A DNA stretch of 64,000 nucleotides from Eopsaltria australis (lineage: Eukaryota > Chordata > Aves > Passeriformes > Petroicidae), in the NCBI GenBank assembly GCA_034509425.1, contig JAVTVJ010000121.1, positions 1 to 64,000 on the forward strand. The letters are read 5' to 3'. Under the pieces are notes generated by a model. It worked only from the letters and a program-made list of their open reading frames with translations. It did not search any database and was not told the DNA's origin. Made by a program: the position numbers and the translations under genes. Shown here one piece after another: positions 1 through 12,420 of the stretch. How positions within the stretch are numbered: position 1 is the first letter of the stretch; every line of letters begins with the position of its first letter.

Positions 1-3000
1 AAATAGACTAGAAGTAACTGAAATATGTGCCAAAAAGACAATATTACCATAAAGATATTTTGAGATCTGTCATATTTACATTTCTAATGTGGACTTTAGT
101 TTAGAGGAAATACAGGAAATAAAGACCAGTAAGCACCCAGAAATTGTTTTGGGACACTACATCAGCACCTCTGTTATTTGCTTAAGAAATAAGGCTCGAT
201 TTCTTTTCTTGTTTGGGTCTCTATGTGGGCTCTGAAAAAGACATGTTCTGAGACTTCCTACAGTCAAAGTATATATTTCTTATTTCAAAACACTCCTTGC
301 ACACCTGCTGAAAGTCTTCCCCAAGCCCTGACAACTTTACAAGGTTTTACAGTACTGTTACTTAGCTGCTTAGTGTTCCTTACAAAGTTTTCCATCTATT
401 ACCAGGAGACATAATGCTGCAAAATGAAAAGCATCTCCATCCAAACAGTGACTCAATGCCCACCTTCAACCCAATAAAATGTTAATTTCAATCTATTCCT
501 TTTCAATGTGAAGGGTCTGATCCCACAAAAGTGTCTGCAGGCACCTATGCTTAATATTGTGACTAATTCTGCAACTCAGTGCTGCAAGATGGAAAAGCAT
601 TGCTTACTACAATGTACATTAAAATTGTGCCAGAAATTATTTTACTGAATGTTTAGTGAAAAACAGAGAGCACTCAGCGCCATAAATACAGTGTAAATGT
701 GATGCTCACAGCCCAGAATGGTTGGATGTGTGCTGCTGAATCTGTGAAGGCCCAGGTTGTTCCTGGGACTCTGTACAAAGGCAATTGATTCTGCAGATCC
801 AATACAAATCCTCCTTGTGTCTGCATTCCTGCCCACAGCTGTACACACCCAAATAAGAGCAAAACCCTGTAACTACGTGTTTTAGGAAGCAGATCCTGAA
901 CACAATGCTTTGGGACCAAAACAGAAAGGAACAGTCTTTAATTATATGATCTGACAGGATTTTCTGTCTCCAGAGAATATTCCCTGGTTACCAAGAGTGA
1001 AGGGCCGTTGTTAGATACGTGAAAATTGAGAGCTACCAAGAGCTGGAGGATTGCTGACAGCCCCACCACTGAGGAGACACTAAGAGCTGATAGTGTTTTA
1101 GCCTGCTATGACAAGACAGCATAGCAGGATTCTGTCTCACTGTAATCATCCCCTTGCAAGGGATGGGAGCTGTGGCTGCACCTTGCTAAGCTGCAGCTGG
1201 CCTCCAAGGAACAAACAAACACCACCTTACTGGCACAAACATTTCTATGCACAGCAGTGCACTCAGTTTCTATCTGAAAAGTGCCATGAGAATGCAAAGA
1301 GTTATTAATATTAAAATTGTGAGTCTAATAATTTATATGCTGCTTTCTCATCATCTTGCAAAATGTCCCCAGCAGCAAATGTTATAAGTCAAGACATTAA
1401 ATGTTCTTTAGAGAAGTGAACTTTTTTATTTAACAAATAAGACTCCCCCCCCGCCAAAAGTCACTAACAAAAACTGCAACATGTCCAAAAGGGGCAGGAT
1501 CTGCCTGTTAGCTTTTGAGAACATGCAGTTCATTTCAGCTGTGCTACCCTTGATGGAATCTCATGTGATAAATCATACAACTCAGACGTGTTTCACTTGT
1601 TTGCCAATGAATTTGAAAAAGGGCTTATAGCAGTTAGGAGTGTAAATACAATTAGATTTTAAAATTATTCAGGATTCATTTAAAAGTTCCCCTGAGATTT
1701 CCATGTTAACTCAAATGGATTTTGCTTTCTGTCAGGATTCAGCTGCTTCTAGGAGAGCTTTGATGAGCAGGCAGGTAATGTGGCACCTACACCTACGTGA
1801 GAATTTGTGGACAGATCTAAATTCCTTAATTGCAGATCACCACTGTAAACACTTAGTAATGTGCTTTTAAGATAATGAAAAGTGTATTCATCTCAGTTTT
1901 TAAAATCTCAGATACAGCTACATTTACAAGTTCACTGTAGCTCACTATAAATATTCTTTGTCTTTACACCAGCAGCTGGTCTAATTCTGCACGTCTGCAT
2001 CTGATGCCTGCTCTGGGGCTCTTCCCCTGCTTTGCATCCCTGTTGTGTCAACACTGTTTGATGTTGCTGGGGGAAGAGGGCAAGGGTCAATTCTTTTACT
2101 GATGAGATGTAGCTGTTGGCTCCTCGAGATTAGGTTAGACTAAAGTCAGGAGCATGCAGGAAGGTAAAATTCCCACCTCTAACCAGTGCACCTTCTCATC
2201 CTACAGGGATGGGTGTGCTCAAACTGAAGAAACCAGCACTGCAACACAACTGGCTTCACTTGTGTGCTGGAAAAGACAAACTGGGGATGGGAACATTTGA
2301 AAACACTGCCTCTTGCCCAGCACCTTCCTCGCCCACCTCAGGCTGATCTGCCTAAAAGCCTGCAGTGAGAAATGGTGTCACACCCTCCTTCTCCCACCTC
2401 ACTCTTCATATCCAGCAGCATTTTAAATGTGTCGGGAATTGCACAAAGAAACTATTTGCCATTGATCCACAGACAAAGAGGAGTCTGTGTGAGAATAATT
2501 TGATCACAAAGTATCGATGCAGCAATCATTTTTTGCTCTGGGTTTGGGCAGCACCTGTCAGTGAAGAGTCCTGATTTGGGACTGAGGCCTCCAGATAATA
2601 TGGATGAGTGCTGCCTGGCTTCCTCAGCAGCACAGCAGCTTTACAGGAGATAAAGGGAATAGGAAAAAGGCTTCTCAGAAACCAACTGCTAGAGGATTGT
2701 TTTTGAGTAGCTAGTGATGAGCAGTCCAGATATCAGCTGACAAATATTTACTGCAGAAGTTCCAAGAGTTAAAAGCTCATTCCTCTTAAGCAGCTGGACA
2801 TGATATTTCTTCTGATTTCTTCTTTTCATATGCTATCTCTTCACCTCCATAAAAGATATCATGGGAATTTTAGCAGCCTTAACCTCTTGTCTCCCCACAG
2901 CTCTACCCCAGGTAGGAGTTGACCTTTGCTAAGTGTTAGAGCTGCCTTTAATGAGAGAGGATGTGTGTTGTATATAGATCTTTCTGAAAATCCATGAAAA

Positions 3001-4118
3001 AAGGCTGTTGCCCAGTAACAAATGGTCCAGCTCACCTTCTTTTGCTCATGATGAGGAACATCCACCCTTTCAGGTGGTCCTCTTGCTTGCTCCCTCTTTC
3101 CTGAGGAAATAAACATAAGATAACATGGATGAAGGTATAAGGCAGGGTAGGAGGCTCTGTGGATGGCTCCTCCAAGGGAGAGCAACCACAGGGCTCTCCA
3201 GCAGACCTGGTTTCACTGAGTAGCTGAGTTTCCTGGGATTTTCCTGCAGTCATCTCTGCTGTACAATGACATATGAGGCAGACACTTGACCTACGCCTGC
3301 TATTTAATTAAATGCACTTCTCCACCTTTTTTCTTTGTGTCCGTGTCGTGATCCATGTAAGGATAGACAAAATACAGTGTTGTTAATAGGCAAAACTTAT
3401 GAAGCTTAAATGGAAGGTTTGGCTGGGTGTCTTTAATTAAATGGGCATTAATACTATGCAACATCCTAACTCTGAATGTGAAGGCATTAAAATAATTAAC
3501 TGGTCTAATCTAGGTTTAAGAGGCTTGAAAAATAGGTTGAAAATAGGTGCCAGTGTGACTGTATATCCCTGTGAAGGTGACCTTAATTCTAGACACTGGA
3601 GCAGCTGCAGCATGTGGGTACATGGGGACATGTGAGTACCTGGCTGTGGCACCAGGATGGTGAGTGCTGACACAGGAGAAAGCAGCGGCTGTTTAATCTT
3701 ATATACAATTAATCTAACTAGCAAATATGGTGGAAATTATTCAAATCACTAGAATATTGTTCATGTATCACAGCAGCAGCATGAGACTGATTACAGATTT
3801 AGGATTCTCTTCGGGGTGGCCTTTAGCCAAAAGTGTGGGAAGACATCTTGTCAAAATGATATTTTGTTCTGACCTTGTAAATAAGACAAAAATGCTGATA
3901 AATGACTGATCTTTGTTTGCTGACAATCTCATGATGTCACAAGAGATTCCTGTCCCTTTCACTTAGGAAACAGCCACTGCTTTTCCTGTGTCTTGGTTCT
4001 TGACACCAAACCCCAGTTCCAGGAGGAAACCAAACAATCCAGCTGTAAACAGAATCTTGCCACAGAAACCATGCTCAGGAGAAACATCTCATTTATGCTT
4101 GCTTGATAAATTTATTGT
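1..4118. other. Unique non-coding DNA
   Basis: AT-rich, CpG-poor sequence. The open frames are short (108 codons or fewer), overlap on both strands and resemble no protein I know. The only local structure I noticed is a run of eight C at 1445-1452. I found no repeat family, RNA gene or clear regulatory site. Confidence 0.6.
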
Positions 4119-4604
4119 CTATTGATACTCCACACTAACAAAGGTTTTGCTGAGTTTAACACATTTTGTGTAAAAAGTAGAGCTGCCACAAAACTGATAT
4201 GGAATATTATAATTAAAGGCAATTTTTCTCTTTTTTTTTTTTTTTTTTGACAATTTGTTCAAACAGCCTTGGGATCTGCCAACATTGCCAAGTAGTGCAG
4301 CATAACAGGAGGAGATTTGAGGAATGGAACAGTTGGTCCAGTGATGTCCATTCTGCACAAGTGTGATGAGTGAATTTTCTACAACCTCTAGTCTGTGGTT
4401 TTCATGTGGTTTGCATGCTTTAGGTGGGTGCCTGAAGAGCATCTTTTGGTGAGCTGAAGTTATTTCTTCAGAGATCACAAATGAAAGGAAGAATAAAGAA
4501 AGCACATCAGGTGCTTTCCCCAAAGCTCTGGTCACCACTCTAGAAGAAACTGAATCCACTAAAAGATGCAATTTCCACGAGTGACTAGGCTTTGGTGTTA
4601 ACAC
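4119..4604 (-). other. Orphan 161-codon open frame, probably not coding
   Basis: This minus-strand frame is one of the longest non-repetitive open frames in the window. Near its C-terminal third it reads through the run of 18 T at 4231-4248, which becomes a lysine run in translation. The predicted protein has no recognisable domain, signal peptide or membrane segment and matches no family I know. An open frame followed by poly-A on the same strand can mark a retrocopy, but I see no AATAAA upstream of the A-run and no target duplication. A chance open frame is the likeliest explanation. Confidence 0.15.
4231..4248. repeat. Poly-T tract (T18)
   Basis: Eighteen uninterrupted T, preceded by a T-rich stretch. 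It is poly-A on the minus strand. It is the longest pure homopolymer I counted in the window. Confidence 0.9.
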
Positions 4605-4950
4605 CCACTGAGCATATGCATTTTAGGCTTCTGGACAAAACTGACCCTTTGTTTATCAATTTAAAAGTGCAACAAAAAGAACAAACAAAGGCATTTCATT
4701 TTAGCTTCCTCCCTGAAGAGGACTGTCAGCATCATGTGCCTGTTCAGCCTGGAAGGTCATCAGTGAACAGTCAGATCTAGCAATTTTTATTACATGCGAA
4801 CTTGAATTCTGTGTCAATTAAATTGTGTCCATGCAAATCACCCTGCTGTTAAACAACAAATCCTAAATCATAGTAAATAACAACAGCCATTAATGCCTGG
4901 AAGATTTGATCACCCTGTTAACTCTGGGATGCAAGAAATTCAAAAAGAAG

Positions 4951-4970
4951 GAGAGGAAAGGAGAGGAAAG
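4951..4970 (+). repeat. Two tandem 10-bp purine units
   Basis: The unit GAGAGGAAAG occurs twice head to tail. It is a purine-only micro-duplication in otherwise unremarkable unique sequence (4605-5040), where I see nothing else. Confidence 0.8.
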
Positions 4971-5040
4971 TGCACCTCTAAATCCTGTGGTGATCTCAGT
5001 TGCCCAGAGTACAGTGGCAATCTGCAGGATTTTTGTCTTT

Positions 5041-5330
5041 ATTTATCAGACTGCATAATCTAATTATCTCTCATTAGTCCAAAGCTGATTATTTCATTTA
5101 TCTTTGTATATGTGACAACAAAAGGCTCTCTTTAATTAAGCAGATCAGCAATTAGCTGTTGTTTTATAGGCAGTTTTAAACATCCCTGTACAAGTAGCAT
5201 GCAGCATGATTGCAATCAGATGCTTAGGGAAGAATTGTAGATGAGGACATTTTGATTTACAGCCCCATTTAGCTTAAAGCTGCATTGGCAAGTCTAACTC
5301 CAAAAGCAAAGGCTTATGAGATATGGCCAA
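5041..5330. promoter_or_regulatory. Candidate conserved enhancer block (homeodomain-rich)
   Basis: The segment has dense homeodomain-type cores: TAATTA at 5061-5066, TTAATTAA at 5132-5139 and ATTAG near 5151. It also holds a perfect 12-bp palindrome, TGATTGCAATCA at 5207-5218, whose centre ATTGCAAT resembles a C/EBP site. No open frame of note crosses it. The texture is like deeply conserved developmental non-coding elements, but conservation was not tested, so this is inference. Confidence 0.3.
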
Positions 5331-8300
5331 GGTGCCAAGCACGCTCGATGGAACAAAGCATAACTGAGACAAGATCTGCCAGTGAAATTTAGTTAGATCT
5401 GCAGAGAAGCCTTTGTGGGCTGACCCTGAAGAACATGGGAGCTCTGCTTCAAACAGGATTGTTCTACTCTTTGCAGTGAAGGAGGCTCACATCCAAACTC
5501 CTCATTGAAACAGCAACGGGCAGGATTGGATGTACAGCAATCAAGAGAGTCTGTGGTTAATTAAAATAAGAAAATTACTTGCTGTTTGTGATGATGCTGC
5601 TGACAGCAGTGGATACTGCAGAAAATGTGAGAACAACTTAATTTGGCTTGTGAATTCTCCAAAAATCAGAGCAACCAAAAACACTAGAACCTGGGTATCC
5701 TTCCAAGAATCTTCAGATGTATTCCCAGTCCCAGTGTTTCCTTTATCTCCCCTTAAAAAGTCATCTCCCTCCTTGGGGCTGGTACTGGAGCAGGAGCCAC
5801 CACTAATCCCTACTTTTCAGTCCTGCACTACGGATATCACAGCTGAGTGAAAACGTCAAAGCAATTTTTTTAACCTTTCCAAATTTCTGCAATGGTTTCA
5901 TCAGCAAAAAAAAAAAAAAGTCCTGCATCCAGATAAATGTGTGTCCATATGCAGAAAAGAACTAAGCAGTAAAAAAAAAAAATCCTTACAATAATTTATG
6001 AACACCTAATAAGTTTTAATTTTAAGATGTAAGTGCTGAGATAAGCACAAAGAAATTAAGTTGGATGTCTCTGAGAGCACAGAAAGAAGAATGGATTGGA
6101 ATGCAAATCTCCACACAAACTCATACTGGTAAGCACGGGTATTGTCCATTACTTGAGAGTAGCTCAATTTAAATAATCAATTTGCAAGAGAAAACTGCTG
6201 GTGCATTTAATATACTGAACTTCCCCCACTGGACTGTGCTTGTGACCTGCTCTGCTTAAAATATGGAGAAATGGGATTAAATAAAACAGAACAGAACAGC
6301 TGCTCCTTTTTAACTTCATTCTGCATATGCAATTTCTTGCTTTTCAAAAATGAACTGGAATATCATGTTTTCTTGTGTTGATACAATTTCCAAAATACAT
6401 TTGTCTTATTTTTTTGAAAGACAATCCTTTTAAATGCTTTCTGCCCTTACTTTTGCATGGAAACATGACTTTTTTTTAGTAGGAATATTCCAGTTAAATG
6501 CATGAGGAGCTCTCAAAACTACAAGGAGCTTCTGGAAACTTCAGCAGAAATGGGGAGGTCCTTCAATGGCCTTTATCCCTCCTTGTGCAGAGATTTCTCT
6601 GCACAGAACTCCTTTGCAAAGCAGGGTAGGCTTGAAGCAGCACAGTGTTATGAGGCTGTTCACCCGCTGGTAATTGGCAATTAAGGCTGGTATAAAAGGC
6701 TAATGGCAATTCTCTTCTGCTTGGAGAGTCAGAGGTAGGAATCTAGCCTGAACAAACTGAAGACACCTGTGAAACTCCCTGAAGTGAGTCATGAAAAGGA
6801 CATAACCTCTCAAGTGCCTGCCATGAATTTTAAGGGCAGAGTCCCTAAAAACACATACGAAAACCATGAGGAATCTAGGGCATCCTACTGTGCAGAGGGA
6901 ATTATTGTGGATTTGAAGGAACCAGGATGCAGTCTTCATATAAATATGCAGAAACAGAAGCTGGGTGCAGACAGCTCCTGGAGTCCTGGTGCACTCCCTC
7001 CCTTGACTAGGAATGTCACTGGGAGACTTGGGGGACCCTTTCTGTACATGCTTTTATTTAGAAGAAATAAAATCCACCCAGTAGCACTGGTATCAACTCT
7101 AATCTTGGGGACAGAAAAGGTTGAAAAGGACTGGCAAAACATATCCTAGAAGTAATTCCTGAGTGACTACTGAATAAACAGCCTAGTGAATAGGTAAAGG
7201 CCTTTTACTGTAGGTTTTTTTTCCTTTGTATTTTGTATTCTGTGTATTCTGATGAAAAGATACCCGTAGATATGGTAGTAGAGCCAAACCCATTCTTTCT
7301 CTTCTCTAATAAGGTCTTAAAATGAGAAAAAATAGTCTTCCTCTGGGCATATTCTGAGGACGTCTAGAAGGTACACTGAGAAGAAGGAAAACAAGATTAG
7401 AAAGCAAATATCATGGATGATTCATGGGATATTTATTGTCCATGAGAGACTAGTGGAGCATCAGGCAGGCTGGACAGTCTGCAAACTCCCAGGAATGGTG
7501 ACAGCAGTTAGGGCCAGGGCTGTGTCACCTCAGAGTCATGGACCCCACAGTGACAGCATCATTAAAACTCAGGTCAAAATGACTGTCCTGTCTCAGGGAG
7601 TTTGTGATGTATCCAACTGCCCCCAGACACTTCCCAGAGGGAGCAGAACACCCCTCAGCCAGGCTCTGGACCTCTCCATGGAAAGGTGCAAGAGACCATG
7701 GTAAATGTGTGCTCTTACCTCCTTAGGTGGGGTTTTCCTTTATTACACTATAAAATATTGGTCAATATTCACACAAAACCCCCAAACAACTGAAATATGA
7801 AGTCAATGTGAACTTGAACTCATCAACCACAGTAACAGCTTTAAATTATATTAGAAGCAGAGGCAGCAGGCTGAACCAAGGATCCTAACAGCCAAAGTCA
7901 GTGCTGTACAGAAAGAGAAGCAAGGACAGCACCCACTCCTATCGCACAAGCTGGAAAAAAAAGTATGGATTGAGTCAGATCTCACGGGACACCTTGGAAT
8001 GGAAATCTGGGATGTATCATGTCTGTAGCCCACCCTTTCACTCCCCTGGTTTTGGCTTCTAAGTCAAGGAGGTGAAAGCAAAGCCAGGAGTCAACCCAGG
8101 GGTCTGGGATTACTGAGGACAGATCCTGCCTTGCCTGGAGCTGCTCTTCAGCTGCCCTGGAAGGAATCCCTTGGTCCATACTCAGCCCCTCCACAAACCC
8201 ATGGCTCCTGCACCTTGCTAGAGCAGAGGGAAAACTACATTGAAAACAATTTTCAGAGCAAGTTACTGCTTAAGAATAGAGATGTTCATCTGAAGGGAGA

Positions 8301-11300
8301 TGGTCTGACTCTAGGTTTCTTGAGGCAAATTATTTTATTCATAGAATGACATCACCAGTTAACTAATTTTCTGAAGTCTGGCTACCCTTCACTTCTAACT
8401 TCTGACCATTTGCTGCTTTTTTGTCTTTGATGCACTTCCATCTCATAAATTGCAAATGAGGAACCTTTTTTGAAGTATGTGAATTTCACTTAATATTATT
8501 CTAGTCCACCAGGAATATGAAGATGAACCAAACTTTGACTCCCAACAGAGAGTTGCCCCAGCTGGATACAACCACATGTTTCTCACTACTTCATTTACAT
8601 TTTCTAATTCATGCAGGCTCTCAGCAATAAGCAAAAAAACCAACTGAGTTGGCTAACAGAGTGAGGATAATTTAATGTTTGAGGGGTTTTTTTCTGAAAA
8701 AAGATTAAACTATTAGGTAAATCGGCCTTTTTTTCTGATAAAGGTGTTTTGCTGCACATACATTTTACAACCTGTAAAACCTCTTGCAATATACAAGAAG
8801 AACAGTTTGAGAGATAGGGCTTTACATTTATGCATTTGAAATATTGAAGGCAACTCCTCTGCTTTTCATTTTGCAGAGGAAGAGGCTGTCCTTTTGATTT
8901 TTAGGCTGAAGTAAAATATTGACAGAACGGGAAAAGAACCCAGATTTCTTTCTATGCATTCCTTTCTCTCCTTCCTTCAACTTTTAGGTCCAAATTTCAT
9001 CATAAAAATAAGATCCTTACAGAAACCATACACACATGGCACTGACATGTTTTGGCCTTTCCTCTAGCACGTGAATCCATTCAGAGCCACCCGCAGGGAA
9101 CGATGGCTCAGTGTGGCAGCATGGCCAGGTCCTGCCTCCTCCTGCTCTCCTGACAAATCTGCATAAGCTAACAGACAATCCTGGGAGGGTTTAATGACCA
9201 CTTGATCCTCACTAATAGATCCAGGCAGATGAGGCAGTCACAGGTCATGGTACGTGGTCAGGGAATAACTTTTGCCCTCATCAGTTGGCCTAAATTTACT
9301 CCATGGGGCCTTATGAGTTCTACTTCAATGGAAAACACCAACTTTACCCAACATCACATTCATGTTTAACCTGGATTTCATGTAAGTTTTGTTTGCAGTT
9401 TAAGGGTGTTTGAAAAGCAGGTAGTTTCCACAAAAAGTTATTTTTAGGGAGCATATGAGACTTCAAAACAGGTAAGAATTGCACCACCTCCATTTTTTCC
9501 TTCTGCTGTTCATCCAAATTACAAACATCCGTACGTGAAAAACTCAAGGCTCTTGCAAAACTACTACTTTAGAGAAAAACTTGTCAGCTTAACACTGTGG
9601 GAAGAGAAAAAATTTCTGCTGTGAACTAGACAGGAAAATAAACCCCTGATAATCAGCCAGTTGTCCTTTAAAAAGCATGTCTCACTTTGCATTTCTTTGG
9701 ACAAGCTCCAGAACAAATGATGAACCACTTCTGCAGAGTTATTTAGATTTTTCTAAGGCTTTCCTAGCTTTCCTTTTCCATACAGTTTAATCACTATATG
9801 TAGGAACTCTTTTTTTCTGATGGATCATTCTTCAGACCGTGGAAGGGGAAAACAGGAAAAAGCAGCATACTGTAGAAATCTACTTTCATGAAAAATAAAT
9901 CTTTAAAATTCTGTATTTCTAGTCACAAAATTGTGATTTTTTTTCTGACACTGCCTGTAATGATTTCTAACTCCCATATCTGTGAGCTGAGCAACATGTT
10001 CTGCCCTGTGATAGCTCCTGCTGCCAAAAACCACTCACCAAAACAGCTGTCCCTCCAGTTAATCATTATTCATATTATCGAACAGAAGATCTAGAGCAAA
10101 ATGTCTGGATAACTATGACGTGGCCCAAATGAGCTGAAGTTAAAGACAATATTAATAACAGTGAACTGAAAAACTCTGATTTCCATACTCAACTGCTCTT
10201 CAGGTACAGTAGAATTTTTTTCAACCAGGCAGAGTCTTCTGACAACGTCTCAGTGAAGTCAGAAAAATGTGTGCAGATACAGACAAACACATCAGAGTAG
10301 GAAAACACCCTGAAATGAGACCTAAAGAGCTAAAGAGCAAAGACACAAAGTGATTTATACCTCTACAAAACTATTAAAGTAAACCTCATTTAGTTTTGTG
10401 TATTTAGCTGAACTGGAATTTTGAAGAGCACTATGGATCTTGAAAAACAAAGGTCCTACTTAAAAAGGGATTGACTTTCTCAATCACACAGGCCTGGGTT
10501 TTCCTCTGTACTTAAACATCTGGAGAAGGAGTTATCAAAAACTTCCTAGGCAGAGCTGAACATCTTGCATAGGCATTCAGATTCTCAAAACTGCATTTTC
10601 ATTGGAAACAGTGAGGAAGAACCATCATCTATCTCCTCTCTGGATGCTATTTCCTTACTACATAGGCCTATTGAACAAATCAGCTCCCTTTGCATATTTT
10701 TCAGAGCCCTGTATGGGAAAGCAAAGATTCAAATGTTTCCCATCAGCATCACCCATGTCCAGCTTATTCACCTGGCTCAAATCATGCCCTGCTGACCAAA
10801 ATCTGGTTTATTCCCGAGGAGAAAGAACACAAGTAAGTGCTTTAGAGAGGGCTGGGACATGACAGCATGTTAATGTGATAACCCTCGAGTGGGTGAACAC
10901 ATTGCCAGGTATCACACAGATTAATTCTGATGCTTCCAGCTCTGTTTTTTAAACTCAGATTTGGAAAAGCCGCCCTTTTCCGTGGTGAGAAGGTAATTAA
11001 AGCTCCACTCCTCCAGCCTTGCCATCTCCTGAAAGCTAAGGAAACAAAGAGCAGGGAGTGGTTGTGTGATATAAACTCACACTAAATTTGAGTTACAGCA
11101 AACCCCTACAAATTAATGTAAATAAAACCCCCCAGCTGTCATGCATAATTACACAACCCAGACAGGTGGGGTGCTCCAAGGAAAGAAAATGTGAACTCAT
11201 TTGTATTTATGGTTAGTAAGAATACAGCAAAACTTGCTCTCCTCCAGACACTTAAAATGTATGTAAAATTTAAATGTAAATTTCACCCTAATTCTTAGGA

Positions 11301-12009
11301 GACAGTACTGTAGCATCTTAAGTATGCATATACCTCATTTTCTTTCCTTAGGAAACTCCAGATTAACTGAGTTAAAATAGTTCTGAATTAATTCCTTCTA
11401 CAGTGAAAACCCTGAGCTGTATTTAATAGCAATCAGATGTTGAGAGTTCTAAACCCAAAAATCAGAGATTTCATTATGGGAAGTGCTATATAGCAACACT
11501 GAAAAATCCAACCAGCTTAATTGTATGAGCTATTACCTTAACTTACAAAGCATTTTGTATAATCTGTCCGTTCCTCTCTTGCATCTCCCAGAAGACAGCC
11601 ACAAATACACAGAGCTGGAGCAGTCACTTGAATGGTGCATTTCTCAGCCATGTATTTCCTTAGAAATTGTATATTTTGTGTTATTGTGAAGTGCATCCTC
11701 ATAGAAACTCCGTAGTTTATTGATTCATTTGAATTGTGCAAGACTGAAATCCTAACCCGTGCTTTTTGCATTGATCCTTAAATCGTATCATTAAAATAGA
11801 ACTCGATGATGTTCTGAATACACTGATCCCAATAATTTTATTGCTTGTGAAGTTTCATTGTGGCACTGGTGACAAACAGTGCCTGAAGAAAAAAAAATAA
11901 AAATCTTCCTCTGAAACACAATTGTGTCCAAACCATTTGAAAGGTACAGAAACCAATTACAGTAAAATTCTATGTTCTCAATCAGGCTCCATGGAAAGCA
12001 TTCCAGCAC
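5331..12009. other. Unique non-coding DNA with short A-runs
   Basis: Unique AT-rich sequence. It has A-runs at 5906-5919 (14 A) and 5971-5982 (12 A). The longest open frame, 126 codons at 6769-7149 on the plus strand, has no recognisable domain and no clear splice or promoter context. I found no transposon or RNA gene. Confidence 0.5.
5906..5919. repeat. Poly-A tract (A14)
   Basis: Fourteen consecutive A. A second run of 12 A lies about 50 bp downstream at 5971-5982. Neither ends a recognisable retroelement. Confidence 0.9.
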
Positions 12010-12420
12010 GGAGAGATGCTGGGTTATTTATTGCGGGAAGTTACTGAAGGCTTAACTATGCAGATGAAATTCTCCTCATTCTTTTATACAAGGCAGCAAA
12101 ATAAATAACTTAACAGCTCACAGTTCCCAAGGTAGACTTGTTAATCGGTCCAATATTGTTCTAATTCTCCTCGTCGCTAACTGAATTGGAGCATGTAACT
12201 GGATAAAATGTGTCTTTAGATACCATGTACTTATTCCGATTACTATTTGCTTGATTGATGACTTTCTGATTTTTTGAAACAATGCCAGCACAGTGGCCTC
12301 TTGGTAGCTGAACACATGACTGCTGTTTGTTGTGCTTTGGGGGGACTGCAATGCGAGGTCTGGCTCAGTCATTTTTAAAATCAATACTTGCTCTCTGAGC
12401 ACGGGATAATTTAGAGAACA
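12010..12420. promoter_or_regulatory. Candidate conserved regulatory block (PBX/HOX-like site)
   Basis: The block keeps several isolated CpGs in a CpG-poor neighbourhood and carries TGATTGATGA at 12252-12261, close to the composite PBX-HOX/MEIS consensus. It also has several ATTA/TAAT cores. A 94-codon minus frame (12118-12402) overlaps it but resembles no protein. The motifs are seen directly; the enhancer role is inferred and unverified. Confidence 0.27.

Noticed and set aside
6769..7149. 126-codon plus-strand frame
   Set aside because: No family resemblance, no promoter or splice context, and the length is within chance expectation.
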